From the NCBI RefSeq assembly GCF_037392515.1, contig NC_090282.1:32663054-32727053 (forward strand): a DNA stretch of 64,000 nt, written 5' to 3'. The position numbers and the translations under genes were made by a program. Below are positions 12,190-25,100 of this stretch, in pieces (within the stretch, counting starts at the first letter, position 1; each line of letters starts with the position of its first letter). The stretch is from Haliotis asinina (taxonomy: Eukaryota > Mollusca > Gastropoda > Lepetellida > Haliotidae). The notes below the pieces were generated by a model that made no database searches, had not been told where the DNA came from, and saw nothing but the letters and a program-made list of their open reading frames with translations.

Positions 12190-13449
12190 AAAGCATAACA
12201 ACTCCAAACATAATTTAAAACCATACACGTAACATGCAGTAAATTAAAAACCTCAAGTTACGCATTCGGTTTTAAATTTATTCAGGGCTATTATAATTTC
12301 AGGGAGACCATTCTACCATAACTACATTAATAAGATTTTTAAACATATACATACTGTATTGGAAAATCAAATGTACATAACATGATTATATACTTCTGAA
12401 TAACTTTACTTAACCAATCACAATCCAGCATCTGCTGGTCATGAAATAATCCATGATATGTCAGTGCCCAAAAATGTGACAGGATCTCATTTTGTCAACA
12501 TAAGTTATCATTAATTTTAAAAAAACAGTCTGGCATGGTGGAAACCTGTGACATCATGCTTGAATGCCATTATGATGGAATACTGACTTACCAAAATAAC
12601 TGATGATGTCATGACTAAATCCCACTGAAATGTGGGGAAAACACTAAAACAAATTTGTCTTCTTAATATTTAGTTAATGAGATATCCATTATGCCAACAT
12701 CTCTTTTCAAAATTAGAATTGAGAAAAAATGGTACCTGTCAAGAAAACACTCACAGGCAATAAAAAATGCATACAATTTCTGAGATTCAATCCCATGAAA
12801 CCATACGCAGTTTTCAGTCTTCAGTCGTAACTATTTTTTTAATACATGAAAGAAAACAGCAAATTGAGCATTCAAAAAATTTATTAACATGAAATATATC
12901 TCATCAAGCAGCATCTTGGACTGGGATGCATGTCTAAGGTGACTTTAAGGCCGACCTACCAATGGTATCTGGTGCAGCAGAAATCTAGTCTGTCGTACAG
13001 ACCCTGAAGTATATGTATCCAAGAAAGCCCATGCAAGTCTAGAAAATGTGGCAAGTTGAGAAATGAAGAAAGCCTCAGGGCTCCATTTCATTATATTATT
13101 TTTTTTCACTATGAACATTTTTTCAGTAAAATATGTTCATTTCAGAGACTAGCTGTTAGTCTAAGTAGAGACCCTGAACAAGAGTCAGCATCCAGTTCCC
13201 CTGTATAAATACCACTGCCTCATGGAAATGGGGAAATATTCAAGACATCTGTCCTCTACATTCGTTAGCTGATAAGCAGTTCATTGTTTATTTATGCAGG
13301 GACCATCACTTGGGGAGGGGAAGAGATTTGTTTTCAGATAACAGACACTAACAGACATGGTTCAGTAAGGAGGTAAAGCAATAATATACTGAGTAAAGAA
13401 CACCCATGGACTGTAGTTATTCTGTCCTGTCAGTGGGCGGAACACAGAT
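12190..13449. other. No gene seen
   Basis: AT-rich with poly-A/T runs. I looked on the minus strand for the missing PAF-AH exons (GHSFGG region) and did not find them. Confidence 0.5.
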
Positions 13450-13655
13450 GTTCTCTAACCAGTGTCGTAGGTAGACTAGACTAACACTTAGCCTCTGTGT
13501 ATACGTAATTTTGATTGTAACAAATAAATCCATTTAACTTGAAAAGGAGCACCATGGAGACCAGGGAACTTGCCTCATTTAGGGCTTTAGCTTTAGGGTG
13601 GGCTAGGCTGTAGTGAAAATAATGTGGTTCAGGGACTGTAAAACTAGTATTACAG
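13450..13655 (+). repeat. Dispersed repeat family E, copy 2
   Basis: AATTTTGATTGTAACAAATA, CTTGAAAAGGAGCACC and GTGGTTCAGGGACTGTAAAA match copy 1 in order. A weaker, reverse copy may lie near 24215-24300. Confidence 0.65.
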
Positions 13656-15942
13656 CAGTGTTTTCCACGGCTGTACTGACAGCTAAACCAATAGATGTAT
13701 AGTATTTCTATCCTTTGAGAGGCGAGTCTAGATAAGCAGAAAGTCTACAGGTTTAAAGGATGCTTCTGTGAGATACAGGGATATTTATATCTTTTTTAGA
13801 AATTACCATGTAAACAATCAATTATAGCCACACAGACATGTGCAAGTCTACTATTTCAGGGTCACAGGCAAAACTATCATCTCTGTACGAACTAATGGGG
13901 ACAAAAGACATTCATTGCAATATCTGGCTGTCCAAAACAGATTGGTTGGTAGTTTCCTCTATTTCAATATTAAAAAAAACCTGGTTTATAATATTATGTG
14001 ACAAAACACAACAAACTCCTGCCAGAAAATATAGAAAATGATGAGGACGTTGATTACATTTTATTGTAACTGACATTTTGATTCAGTAGGAGGCTCTAAA
14101 TTGAGATCGATGAACCAGAAGCCCACATATTATCCTTGGCCTTGCGTCAAAACGTATATGCATGACCTTAGTCATACAATATGATGCATCATCATTGGTT
14201 GTCTTACAAGAAACAATTCTGGTGGCAACTCTAATTTTTCAACAGTATGAATTAAAAAAGATTTCAGATACCATTTTTTTTCCAGGCACCAATGGACATT
14301 GATAGAGAAAGTCGATATGATGGCTGCTTGCTTGATTAAATAAACAATTACACATTGATAAATGTGTTATTAGTTTTTACTTTACTTCTTAAAATGAGTA
14401 AAAACAAAATCCTACCTACCCATGCTAAATTTGAAAGTGGTGTAATCAGAACTACATCATTTCTTATATTTGGCCTTACAATAAAAACCCATATTTGTTC
14501 AAGAGCTTACTACACTGATTATTGTATTTTCCAGAAATAGCACTTTGAAACAAGCAGGATGATTCATTTCATATTTCAAGAACTGCCGTAATCCCATCTG
14601 CATAAGTATTTATACAAGCTAATCACAATTTTAGCTACAAAATGCTTTCCAACAGTCATATAATACTAAAATGCCAATCAAAGAAGTGACATAATGCAGT
14701 TCAGTAAAGAGTCTTCCTGTACTTTCAGTAATTAGAGTCAATGATGACGCTACACAATAATTGCTCAAATGTCAAACCAATCTTGTTAATCTTTTTGAAA
14801 ATGAGATCACTTCGCTCAACTTATTGAAAACTATGACTATTCCCATAATACAGAGATTGTTTCTTGAAAAAATATTGCAGAATCTAACATCGCCTTGAGC
14901 AAATCATTATTTTACAGCCCACATGGGCGTTTTAAAGACATTCAGTCAAGGACAAGAGTAGACATAGCTAATGGCTTTCTTGATGTGTGATGTGAGGTAC
15001 TTGTGATGCAACAGTCTGATCTCAACCACCAAATAATCTGGGACAATATGTGCATGCATGGCTCGTTAGCGTGAGTAGTCCATGTTCAGAATAGTCTATT
15101 TCCTGTACATAAATAAACCAATGGGTGAGCTGCGATTCAATGTGGGTGGACGGGATTAAATGGAGTAACACATCAGGATACAATGACACATGTAGATCAA
15201 TAAGCACTGATTTTAGATTATAATTTTTAAAATACTTATGTTGTTGTCTGGTTCAACTGTAAAAAGTGATTTTGTTGCTAGGGTTTCTTGTCCCACCTTA
15301 AACATAGACTTACAACAACCACAGCTTCAAAACTGCTTTGTGCATATCTCTTTCCATGTTTATGGACCAGACGGTATACATTTAACAAAAACATAACCCC
15401 AGTTCCTTTATCCCCTTTTTAAGGGGTTATATTTTAGCTCAAATACAACTATAGTTCCGAGACTAAATGTTAGTGTACTTGTGAGCCTCACAGCCATTTT
15501 CAGTAATGCTCAGAGTGTGTGTTCCAACAGACAGCGGCTAAATACTTTCTGCTGGAATGGGTCAAAATGTCTAGAGAATGGTGAGTCAAGGTTATGATGT
15601 ACCAGTAAGCAAACTATCAAATTATCACTGTACTAAAGTTTCAATAGAACTTGGGGAGTCATTACTGAAAACATCTTTCCAATTCTCAATCTCATTCAGC
15701 TTTGTGGCTGATATTTAGCCAAGAGCAGAATCTAAATGGGCCTCATCAGGTAAGAAGCAGGCCTGGGCTTTCATTCTTGAAACTTTCATAGCCCTTAGAA
15801 TTCTTAACTTTGATTGTAGCCAATGTATTATGAATGGGCTTCAGAAGTTCCTTGGGCAAGAACATTTCACAAATGGCTAGCCTGGACTAGGCTGGGAAAG
15901 AACCACGTCAGCTAAACGAGTTATATCAGCTATGGTTCTCAC
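13656..15942. other. Probable PAF-AH intron 3 sequence
   Basis: Directly downstream of exon 3 on the minus strand. AT-rich, with no further exon recognised. Confidence 0.5.
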
Positions 15943-16108
15943 CTGTGTTCCACTGCTGCAATTATGAAGCCCTGAGATGCAAGCTCGAGACACAGGGTGG
16001 TGTATGTGGTCCGGTTTCCTCCCAAACCATGGGACAGTACAATCACAGGAAACTTCTTCCCGTTTTGCAGCACTGGAGCCTGCCACAATGCCGGGACATA
16101 AACATCAC
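15943..16108 (-). CDS. PAF-AH exon 3: oxyanion strand
   Basis: Acceptor TGGCAG, donor GTGAGA. Encodes GDVYVPALWQAPVLQNGKK, FPVIVLSHGLGGNRTTYTTL and CLELASQGFIIAAVEHR with phase 1 in and phase 2 out. SHGLGGNRT is the family signature. Degenerate copies of the neighbouring 70-bp array start directly at the acceptor on its intron side. The next exon should begin with one base completing the arginine or serine codon. Confidence 0.87.
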
Positions 16109-19100
16109 CTGCCACAGAACAGACATATCAGACATGGCATTCACATCAGTGTCGTCAGAGCTACATTCATATTGTCATCAGAAATTAGTTTAGCATTGCT
16201 TAAAATCAGAACAACTATTCACAATGTCTGTCATCAGAGAAAGCATTCACATTGTCTTTCACCAGAACACTATCATCAGGACAAGCATTCACACTGTCTG
16301 TCATCAGAGAAAGCATTCACATTGTCTTTCACCAGAACACTATCATCAGGACAACTATTCACAATGTCTGTCATCAGAGAAAGCATTCACATTGTCTTTC
16401 ACCAGAACACTATCATCAGGACAAGCATTCACACTGTCTGTCATCAGAGAAAGCATTCACATTGTCTTTCACCAGAAAACTATCATCAGGACAAGCATTC
16501 ACACTGTCTGTCATCAGAGAAAGCATTCACATTGTCTTTCACCAGAACACTATCATCAGGACAAGCATTCACACTGTCTGTCATCAGAGAAAGCATTCAC
16601 ATTGTCTTTCACCAGAACTCCATCATCAGGACAAGCATTCACATTGTCTGTCACCAGAAAAAGCATTCACATTGTCTATGATAAAAACTCACACATTGTC
16701 TGTAATCATCATGGCATGTCTTTCATCAAATCTCACATTCACACTGTCTTTCATCAAATCTCAGATTCACATTGTCTTTCATCAAATCTCAAATTCACAT
16801 TGTCTTTCATCAAATCTCACATTCACATTGTCTTTTATCAAATCTCAAATTCACATTGTCTTTCATCAAATCTCACATTCACACTGTCTTTTATCAAATC
16901 TCACATTCACACTGTCTTTTATCAAATCTCACATTCATACTGTCTTTCATCAAATCTCATATTTACACTGTCTTTCATCAAATCTCACATTCACACTGTC
17001 TTTTATCAGACCAAGTATTTACATTGTCTGTGATGGAAACTATAAACATTCTCTTTCATAGGGATAGTCTGGAGGGATGGAGTCCACTTCCAGTGTCCCG
17101 TTGTGATGCTGCTGGAATATTGCTAACAAAATCAAAACTCCCTCTCTGACACACAACCATCAATGTGTGCCTTCATGAAAGACATAAGTTTAAAAAGTAC
17201 ATAAATATCATTACATATCCTTGGATATTCCTCCCCTTTTACTTTGCAAACCCCCAAGCCGTTCACTTCAAGGGAACACCAAGTATGACAGAACCCCAGT
17301 CGGATTCCCCATCTGGCTCAACAGGTGCCTGTGACATAACATCCTCAAGCCTATTCTCAGCCAACGGCTGTCAAAAAGAGGTGATGGCAAGATTCACAAA
17401 CACATGGTGGTGACCTTCACATTCTTCTGAAGCATTTTGGGATTTCTCCCATGTCCTGAATCAAACTTCCACCAACAGCTTTGACCCCTGGTTCAACTCT
17501 TTCAAAAAGAGAAATGAAACTGTCTTGTTTAGAGAGATGCACATCCCCTAACCTCTACAATGTGTTTATATCCAGTCATGTAACTTTTACTGTAATGACT
17601 AGCACAGAAAGTGGGTTTTTAAATTATTTTTCAAGAGGAAACTCAAAAAGTACACATCAAAATTCCACTCACCTCCTAACCAATTGAACAGTTTTCCAAA
17701 TATTTTTGGATTTCTTCCGAGAAAGTACATGTAGCCAATTCCATACTGGCGCCGAGGTATCCACAATGGCCACTGCCTATCTCGTTTCTGAGGGAAAAGC
17801 AGAAAATGTTTTTTATCAATAAAAATAACATGACAAATAAGATTACAGAATTACATACAGTCCTCCCACTCGACATAACTGAAAAAAACATCACAAGTCA
17901 TACATCATACTGTGAAAGATGCATAACCTCTCTAAAATTTCCAAAAATTTGAGTCAATGAACATAATGCAGTAAGTCAACATAATTCCAGTTTTGTTACA
18001 ACCTGTAAAGATGGCCAATAACTTTGAACCAATTATGAAGTGATTGTGAGGTATGCTGTGTTATCTCTATACCAATATGGGGAGGTGGGGTAGCACAGTG
18101 GTAAAGGCATTCACTCATCAGGCTGAAGACCCAGGTTCAATTCCACACATGGACACAATGTGTGAAGCCCATTTCTGCTGCCCCCCAATGGGATACTGCT
18201 GGAATATTGCAAAAAGCTACATAAAACTAAACTCATATCACTCACTCACTGTACGGATATTGCCAGATTTGAAACAATGATGAATATGTAACACAATACA
18301 TTTGAAATGTGCTGTATATTGAGTTTTGACTGTCATATTGTGACAAAGTTTACAAAAGTGATAAGTCAGATTAGTAAATTAAAAAATGAGGAACTGATTC
18401 CTGTAATTACAAGAAGTGTAACTATTCAGGACCAGCTGCTTCTATAGTAGGACCAGACAATCCAGTGATGAACAACGTGAGCATCGATCTACGCAGTTGG
18501 TATACGATGACACCAAGTCAGCCTGACCACCTGATCATGTTAGTCACCTCTGCTGACATGCGTGAGGTACTGAAAAGCAATCCTAACATGGGTCTTTACT
18601 GGTTTCTATAAAAGGACTACTGAGGTGCTGAAAATGTTAGGTAAATTTATTCAGGTTCAAAACAAAATTACTATTGACAGAACTAATTGAACATACAATG
18701 TTCCATAGCACAACACATAACTATGCAAGAATCATTATTTCCATGAAAGTCAGTATAGAATAAATATGCTAATAATCAAAGTAATAGTAAATGAATACAA
18801 ATGCACTTAGTATCTTGCTTTCTATTTTATTTTACTCATTCATTAACGTTTTAATGTCTGCTCCTTAGAATTTTTAAAGATGTAACATGTACTTTTTGCG
18901 GGGAACTGTTGATATAGGCCTTATGGCCTGTTTGCTAATCCATTTTCCAGTATGTCAAGTATCGTTATATGAGATTAAAAATGTAAACAGTAATGGAAAT
19001 AAAATATTGTTTAAATTAAACGGAGTAGAGCTGGTATTCAGCAACCTATCCTTGTCATGAGAGTGAGTGAGTGAGTGAGTGAGTGAGGTTTTAAGCAAAC

Positions 19101-22100
19101 AAACAAAACATTCATCCATCATGCATGTATTTTGGATCTCCATTGAGTGCTACAACAAAGTAACAAAAACATTTTCTTTGATTGGCAAATGTGTTGCTCA
19201 CTCAATTCTTTGTCCATAGAATAACAGTAAAATATCACTATACATATCTCGTCTGAGTACTGTATTATATATCTCCATATTTCCTTGTGCATAGTGAATA
19301 TGTTCCCTCAAAACACAGCTGCATGAACAGGAGTACACATGATATACAAGGACAAAAACAGTATTTGCCTCCAACATGAGAAAGATATTTCCATGAATCA
19401 TCACTAGTATTCTTTTATCTCAAAATTCACATTCTCTTTGACCTAGTCAGTTATCTCCTAATCTTTCATATGGAAGAATCTTTAAACAGTGCATACTACA
19501 TAAAATAGCACCTTTCTATGAAATATAAGAACAGGATGTGTGTATTGTACTCAAGTATGGAAAATACAGAAAACACTCTATAACAAAAGTAATTGCAATA
19601 ACATTATTCACAATGTTAACAAAAAAATATTTTTGATCATCTACCCATTTTTGAACGCACAATATGACAAAGCTAATGGTAAAAGAATTAAAAAGAGAAA
19701 CATCCTTACAACTCTCAATATATTTTAAAGTAATAAAGCTGAAGTAAGTGCAAAATTAGCAAGCAAACTTTCCCCATGGGCATAAACTGCCAATAAATAT
19801 GATAGAATGAACATACAGATTCCCTCTGCAAATAAACAACCCACAGCCTTGGGGCATATTTCTCCGAGATGTCTTATAATATCATGTTCATCACGCTCTT
19901 AATTAGTTTCCAATTGACATTTAAATTATTAGTTACATCACACAAAGTCACTAAGCCATGTGACATGATCATAGCAATGCTAGCACCATATTGGGCTTGG
20001 CAGCTTTGGTTACCCTTATAATGAGGAGGGGTGGTATAAACTGTCATACCGCCCCAGCAGCTTCCTGACAAGGAGGTATGTAGTTGATTAAGGAAATGTA
20101 CAACCAGTGTAACAGGAATATGATGTTCATGGCACTATCTGGACCACCAGCTTGGTTTGCATCTTCAGAGCCTTGAACAAAGATGATAATTGATCTGGAT
20201 ATGAAAGTGGTCATAATTACCCTATGAAACATAACTTTGATCTTGAATATAAACTAGGGTGTTATATAATGAAGGAGTACAGAAGCAGAAATCCATGTGT
20301 TGTATATCAGTGAGTTAACACCTGACACATGATTAGGATTCACTGGGATTGAATAGTTGCAAGCAGCTGTTGGACATCTGACGTCTTTAAGAGGAAATGG
20401 AATCATCAGAATCCGAGAAATTTTGAGTTTGTCCAACATTTCAGTTCCTGATAATTAAACGGTTATTGTTAAAGACTGTGTATCAATATTATGAATTTCT
20501 TTGAAATAGTTTATATGTTCTTTTTTCATCCTTTTTTTCACAGAGACTTGATCAGCCTCTGCAGTTACACATTTAATGATGGAGACCTTGGTACACATGT
20601 ACTCTGACAGAGTTACCTTATTAAAAGGACCATAAACATGAGTATGCTCTTTAGATCACACAAAGTTCAATTAGTTTTAAGTGATCATGCTGAGAGAAAC
20701 AAACTTAGTTCAAATATTTATAAAATTTCTTTTCTTTTTTTTTTTTTTTGCACAACTTCAAGACATATATCCCCCACCAGATCTTGACATTTATCTAAAT
20801 TCCCGAACAAGTCCACAGATCACTACCATGTAAAAATTACTGGTCTCTTACATATTCTTATTTGTAGTTCTAAACTTGCATTCAAATGTCATGTTCACTC
20901 ATCTTTTTTATTCATTCATTCAGTTGTTTATTTAAATTATAATAACAGCTGTAAAGATCTACTAGACCAGCAGGATAGCACTTATCAAAGTTGCACTGGC
21001 CCTGTCAACAGTTTACTAGACCCAAGCCAGTGGGATAGCATGAATGTCGAGGTTAGCCCCTGCTCTCATAGGCTCTTTAATGAATGTACACTGTACACTG
21101 TACACTGTACACAAGGATACGTTCTACATTATGTCATATTTTTCATATATTACACAACATTTTTATGATAATGTTCCTAATTCATGTGAACGTTTTAGAA
21201 ATGTTTCCAATTACACTTGATTTATCAGATTCAAAAGATTTCAAACTGTGTGGAAAAAATATAGATTCTTATAACTGAGAAATTTTTACCCTTGAATGTA
21301 ATACTTTGCTGATGTTTTAGTGATTCAATGTCAAGTTTACCCTTTCCAGTGTATTGTGAAACAAAAAGAATTTTCTCGATGCAAACAGTTGCAAACCTGG
21401 TGATACAGCATTAAGCAATACTCACTCAGCACTCAAAACTCAGGACTTTTTCTTCAGCTGGGACCCACTTATTGGACCAGCATTTTCCGCAGCAAAAATG
21501 GCATATTTGGTACTTTAAACAGATAATTATCATAATTATTACCTCAACACAATACCTAGACATACACTGAATATGGGCATTAGAACACTCGCAGGCAGTC
21601 CCATGTCTTGAACTGAATCACAGGTACTCCACATGTGGTCTTCATTGACTCCCAGCTTAAATATGAAATAACTAAATCAATATGACACCTGACAGGTACT
21701 AACTGGTGTTTACTAATCAACTCATTTATACTCTGGCTTCAATCCTCCCTTTGTCCACATCAATGCAATGTAATGAAGAATGGGCGAGTGTTTCCCATGC
21801 AAAGGTTAATGTTCCATCCCAGCACCTAGCGACACATAACCAGTACAAAGAACTTAATTAGTTACCTCATTATCAGCTTCAGTTGTTCACCTGGATAGAT
21901 TCACAGGTGAGCTTCACACACTTGAAGCATACATGTGTTGTCTGATTGTGTCGAACCACGCATCTGTATATATATATTTAATATGAACATCAATGGGCAC
22001 GACAGGTACTCACAAAGGAAACTGCCAGATTACCTTGTTGGCCCATGGGCTTCAAAACTTTAAATTTCAAAAACTGAAAATCTGATGGATAGATATTGAG

Positions 22101-25100
22101 ATTATTCATTTGGGGGTTCACAAGGAGCAATGCAAATAGTGCTGTTTACTGGTATCAAATCTACATATTTGTCAAGGGGTTCAAAGACATGGTTTTATAG
22201 TGTTTGCTTATTTTACACTTAAAAGTTTTAATAAACTGATACATTACTATTACTTAATGAACACTGTAAGTGTTCATATTTACCACTGATTAACAAAATA
22301 CATACTAAAAACACAAAAGAGAGTAAATTAACTGCCAGTAACCTTATTCATTTAGATTTGTATGTACAAGTGGGAAATCTGATTGTATTAGTATTACTAC
22401 AGACAAAATCCATGGCACTATCAGTTCACCTCCATCAGATTATACATTTCCTTTTGACCATTTCACTCTTCTCTTTTCGTGGAGTTTCTGACATTATAAC
22501 CAAACATGTGTTGCTGTCAAAATTCTTCTGGTTTCTTTAAAAAAACAAATTCAAGAATTTGATGACGGGTAAATGACTAGAGTTGCCACCCACACACACC
22601 AGCACAATGCTTGTAGTGAATCTAGATGTGAAACACTTGGGAACGTCACGTTTTCCAGGGCACCACGCCCAGAACTGTTGCACAGAGATGCTGCAGTTAC
22701 CACCCATTCCATTTTGAAAGTTTTCAGATGTGATCATTATATCACTGGTTTGGTAATGACTATCATTCTGTCAGGATTAAAATGATATCCTCTTAGTTAT
22801 GAAGAGCTGAATCTATTCATGAAAACACTGTGTTTATAGTCCTGTGCATATTAAAGGTTTTCTGCCTACAGAGAATACTTTTCTTCTGTCATAAATAGCA
22901 ACAATCTAGTCAACTTGAAAATAAGACTTTGAAAGGAAACTTCATGAATATTTATGAAACATACCATCCCATTAAACTGATAGGAGGTTTTACTTCCTGC
23001 ATGTTCATATATTTCACTAAAATGTATGTGACAGGAGATAAGATACATTAAACAGCATGTACTGTTGATAAAATAAAATCCGATAAACTGGACATGTTAT
23101 TGATGCATTACATTATTTGTTGTGTTCGTACAGTTTACAAAAACACAGCCAGTGTCTTGCATTTGCAGGTCTCTTTGAGCTCATAAGTTATAAATGCTCA
23201 GAAAATTAACAAAGACACTCACTTTGATACAGGGAACTGTAATTTGGCTCAAAGTGTTAACCTGTATTTGTTGCAATGTAAACTGTGAAATACTTATTCA
23301 AATCCTGTACTGCTTATTAATCTGCAAAACTTTACATAAAAATACAGAGATCTGTTGTCAACATTGTATTAACAATTTGGACAAAGTGTAACAAGTATGT
23401 GTCAACAAGCATGAAAAACTTAACTCAACTTCTGTACTGCCTATAAATCTGCAAAACTATACATACTAGTACATTGTTGCAACAATGTTAAATCAATTTC
23501 TCACAAAGTTCCAAACTCCAGTATTACATAACAGAGCACCCAACCATCAGAATGGAGATGTTACTATAGTATATCTTTGCTACATTACAAATGACTAAAG
23601 TAAACTTGAGTCTGATCACACCACTCCAATATGAGATAAAAATAATAGATTCCTGGCACAAACATATTTGATTCCAAAGAATCTTCAACCATCTAGTGAG
23701 AGAGTGTATAAAGTGTCTGAGTGGGCTTTCCAGGTTAAAACAGTCATGTATCACTGTAGGATTTCACCATAAAACATCTTTCAATGTGACATAAGTTTGT
23801 CTTTAAAAGTGACAAGATCACCCCAAAGAAACATGCATTGCTTTGTAACTGATATTATCTTCAACTTGACATAAAACCTCATTTCACATTGTCCTTTCCA
23901 TGACCTTACCCAGTGCTGTTAGGGTTAAAATGAGTGATTGAATGTGAATTATGAATGGGCTTTAATGTCACTCCATTCACTACCCTGGGAATAAGTAACT
24001 CCATTGACATATCTGTCTAATTCACTAGATGTGATTTAAATCTCCAATGAGTAAAACTTATTAAGCTTTAAAGGGACATCCATTGTATGCTCAACATTTG
24101 AAGTTCAAATTCACACTCAGCAATATTCTAGCTGTATGACAGCAGTTTTTAAATAATCAAATCTGGACCAGACAAACAAGCGACTCATATAATGAACATC
24201 CAACTAAACAACTATAAAGCCCTAAATGAAGCAGCTCTAATTTCAGTTCCCGGTCCAAATCTCCCAACTCACTGGGGCTCCATTTCAGTCAGGTGTCTTC
24301 CTTTTTAATTTTCAAACTTTTCTAGATTCAGGGACGATGTGTTCGTCTACTTACCTATGTACAATGAGAATATCACTTAGGGCATCTGTATTAATATACT
24401 CAGCAAACTGAGAAGTATACATTTTTACACCTTAACTACTCTTTTATTTGTTATCAGTTTTCATTACTTATGTGGAAGGGTCTGTTTGTCTATCTGTGTG
24501 GTTGATAGGGTGGGGAAGGTAGTACGACCATTTTAGGCAAACACCCTGACCCATCCCTTATGTTTATTTTAGGAAAAAAGGAAACGGTTTTGTGAAGGTG
24601 ATGTACTTCATAGAGGTTGGTTTGGTTTGGTTGTTGTTTAATATCGAACCCAGCAATTTCCTAGCTATATGACAGCTATACACATAGAGTCTGGACCAGC
24701 CAATCCAGTGATCAACAGTATGAGCATCAATCTACACAAATGGGATAAAAAGACATGTTTCAACAAAGTTAGCCAGCCTGACCACCCGATGCCTTTTACA
24801 ACAAGCATGGGTTACTGAAGATCAATTCTAACGCGATATTCAAGGGTTTGATACAGCAGAGGTCTTGTCGATCAAAGGTTACATTCCCTATTAACGTTTC
24901 CGCTAAGTTTGTAACTTGGGCGTGAAATCTTGTTTTCAAGTTCAACGTTCCACAGTCCAACAGTTGATGTGTTGACCACACCCGAGTTTGTCGGTACCAT
25001 TCACTTATGCATATATAGCTATGGGAAGCGTTATCATAAGAAGCTATTTCCGCACCAAGCTTCTTCTTCTGTGAAAGCTGACCAAGCAGCCAGCTTCGTC

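Larger units (their letters stand above)
18601..24109. other. PAF-AH intron 1, mostly unique AT-rich sequence
   Basis: Between exons 1 and 2 of the PAF-AH gene. Contains a poly-T run near 20730-20748, small repeats listed separately and no exon that I can support. Confidence 0.6.

Noticed and set aside
16224..17061. Two overlapping 269-codon plus-strand frames
   Set aside because: Translations of the 70-bp and 28-bp arrays in two frames, antisense to the PAF-AH gene; no family similarity.
17260..17400. Candidate PAF-AH exon on the minus strand between exons 2 and 3
   Set aside because: The in-phase frame hits a stop at once and exons 2 and 3 already join in phase with family-typical sequence.
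18079..18150. Functional tRNA gene
   Set aside because: A and B boxes are present but stems do not pair and the sequence continues into a SINE body shared by many copies.
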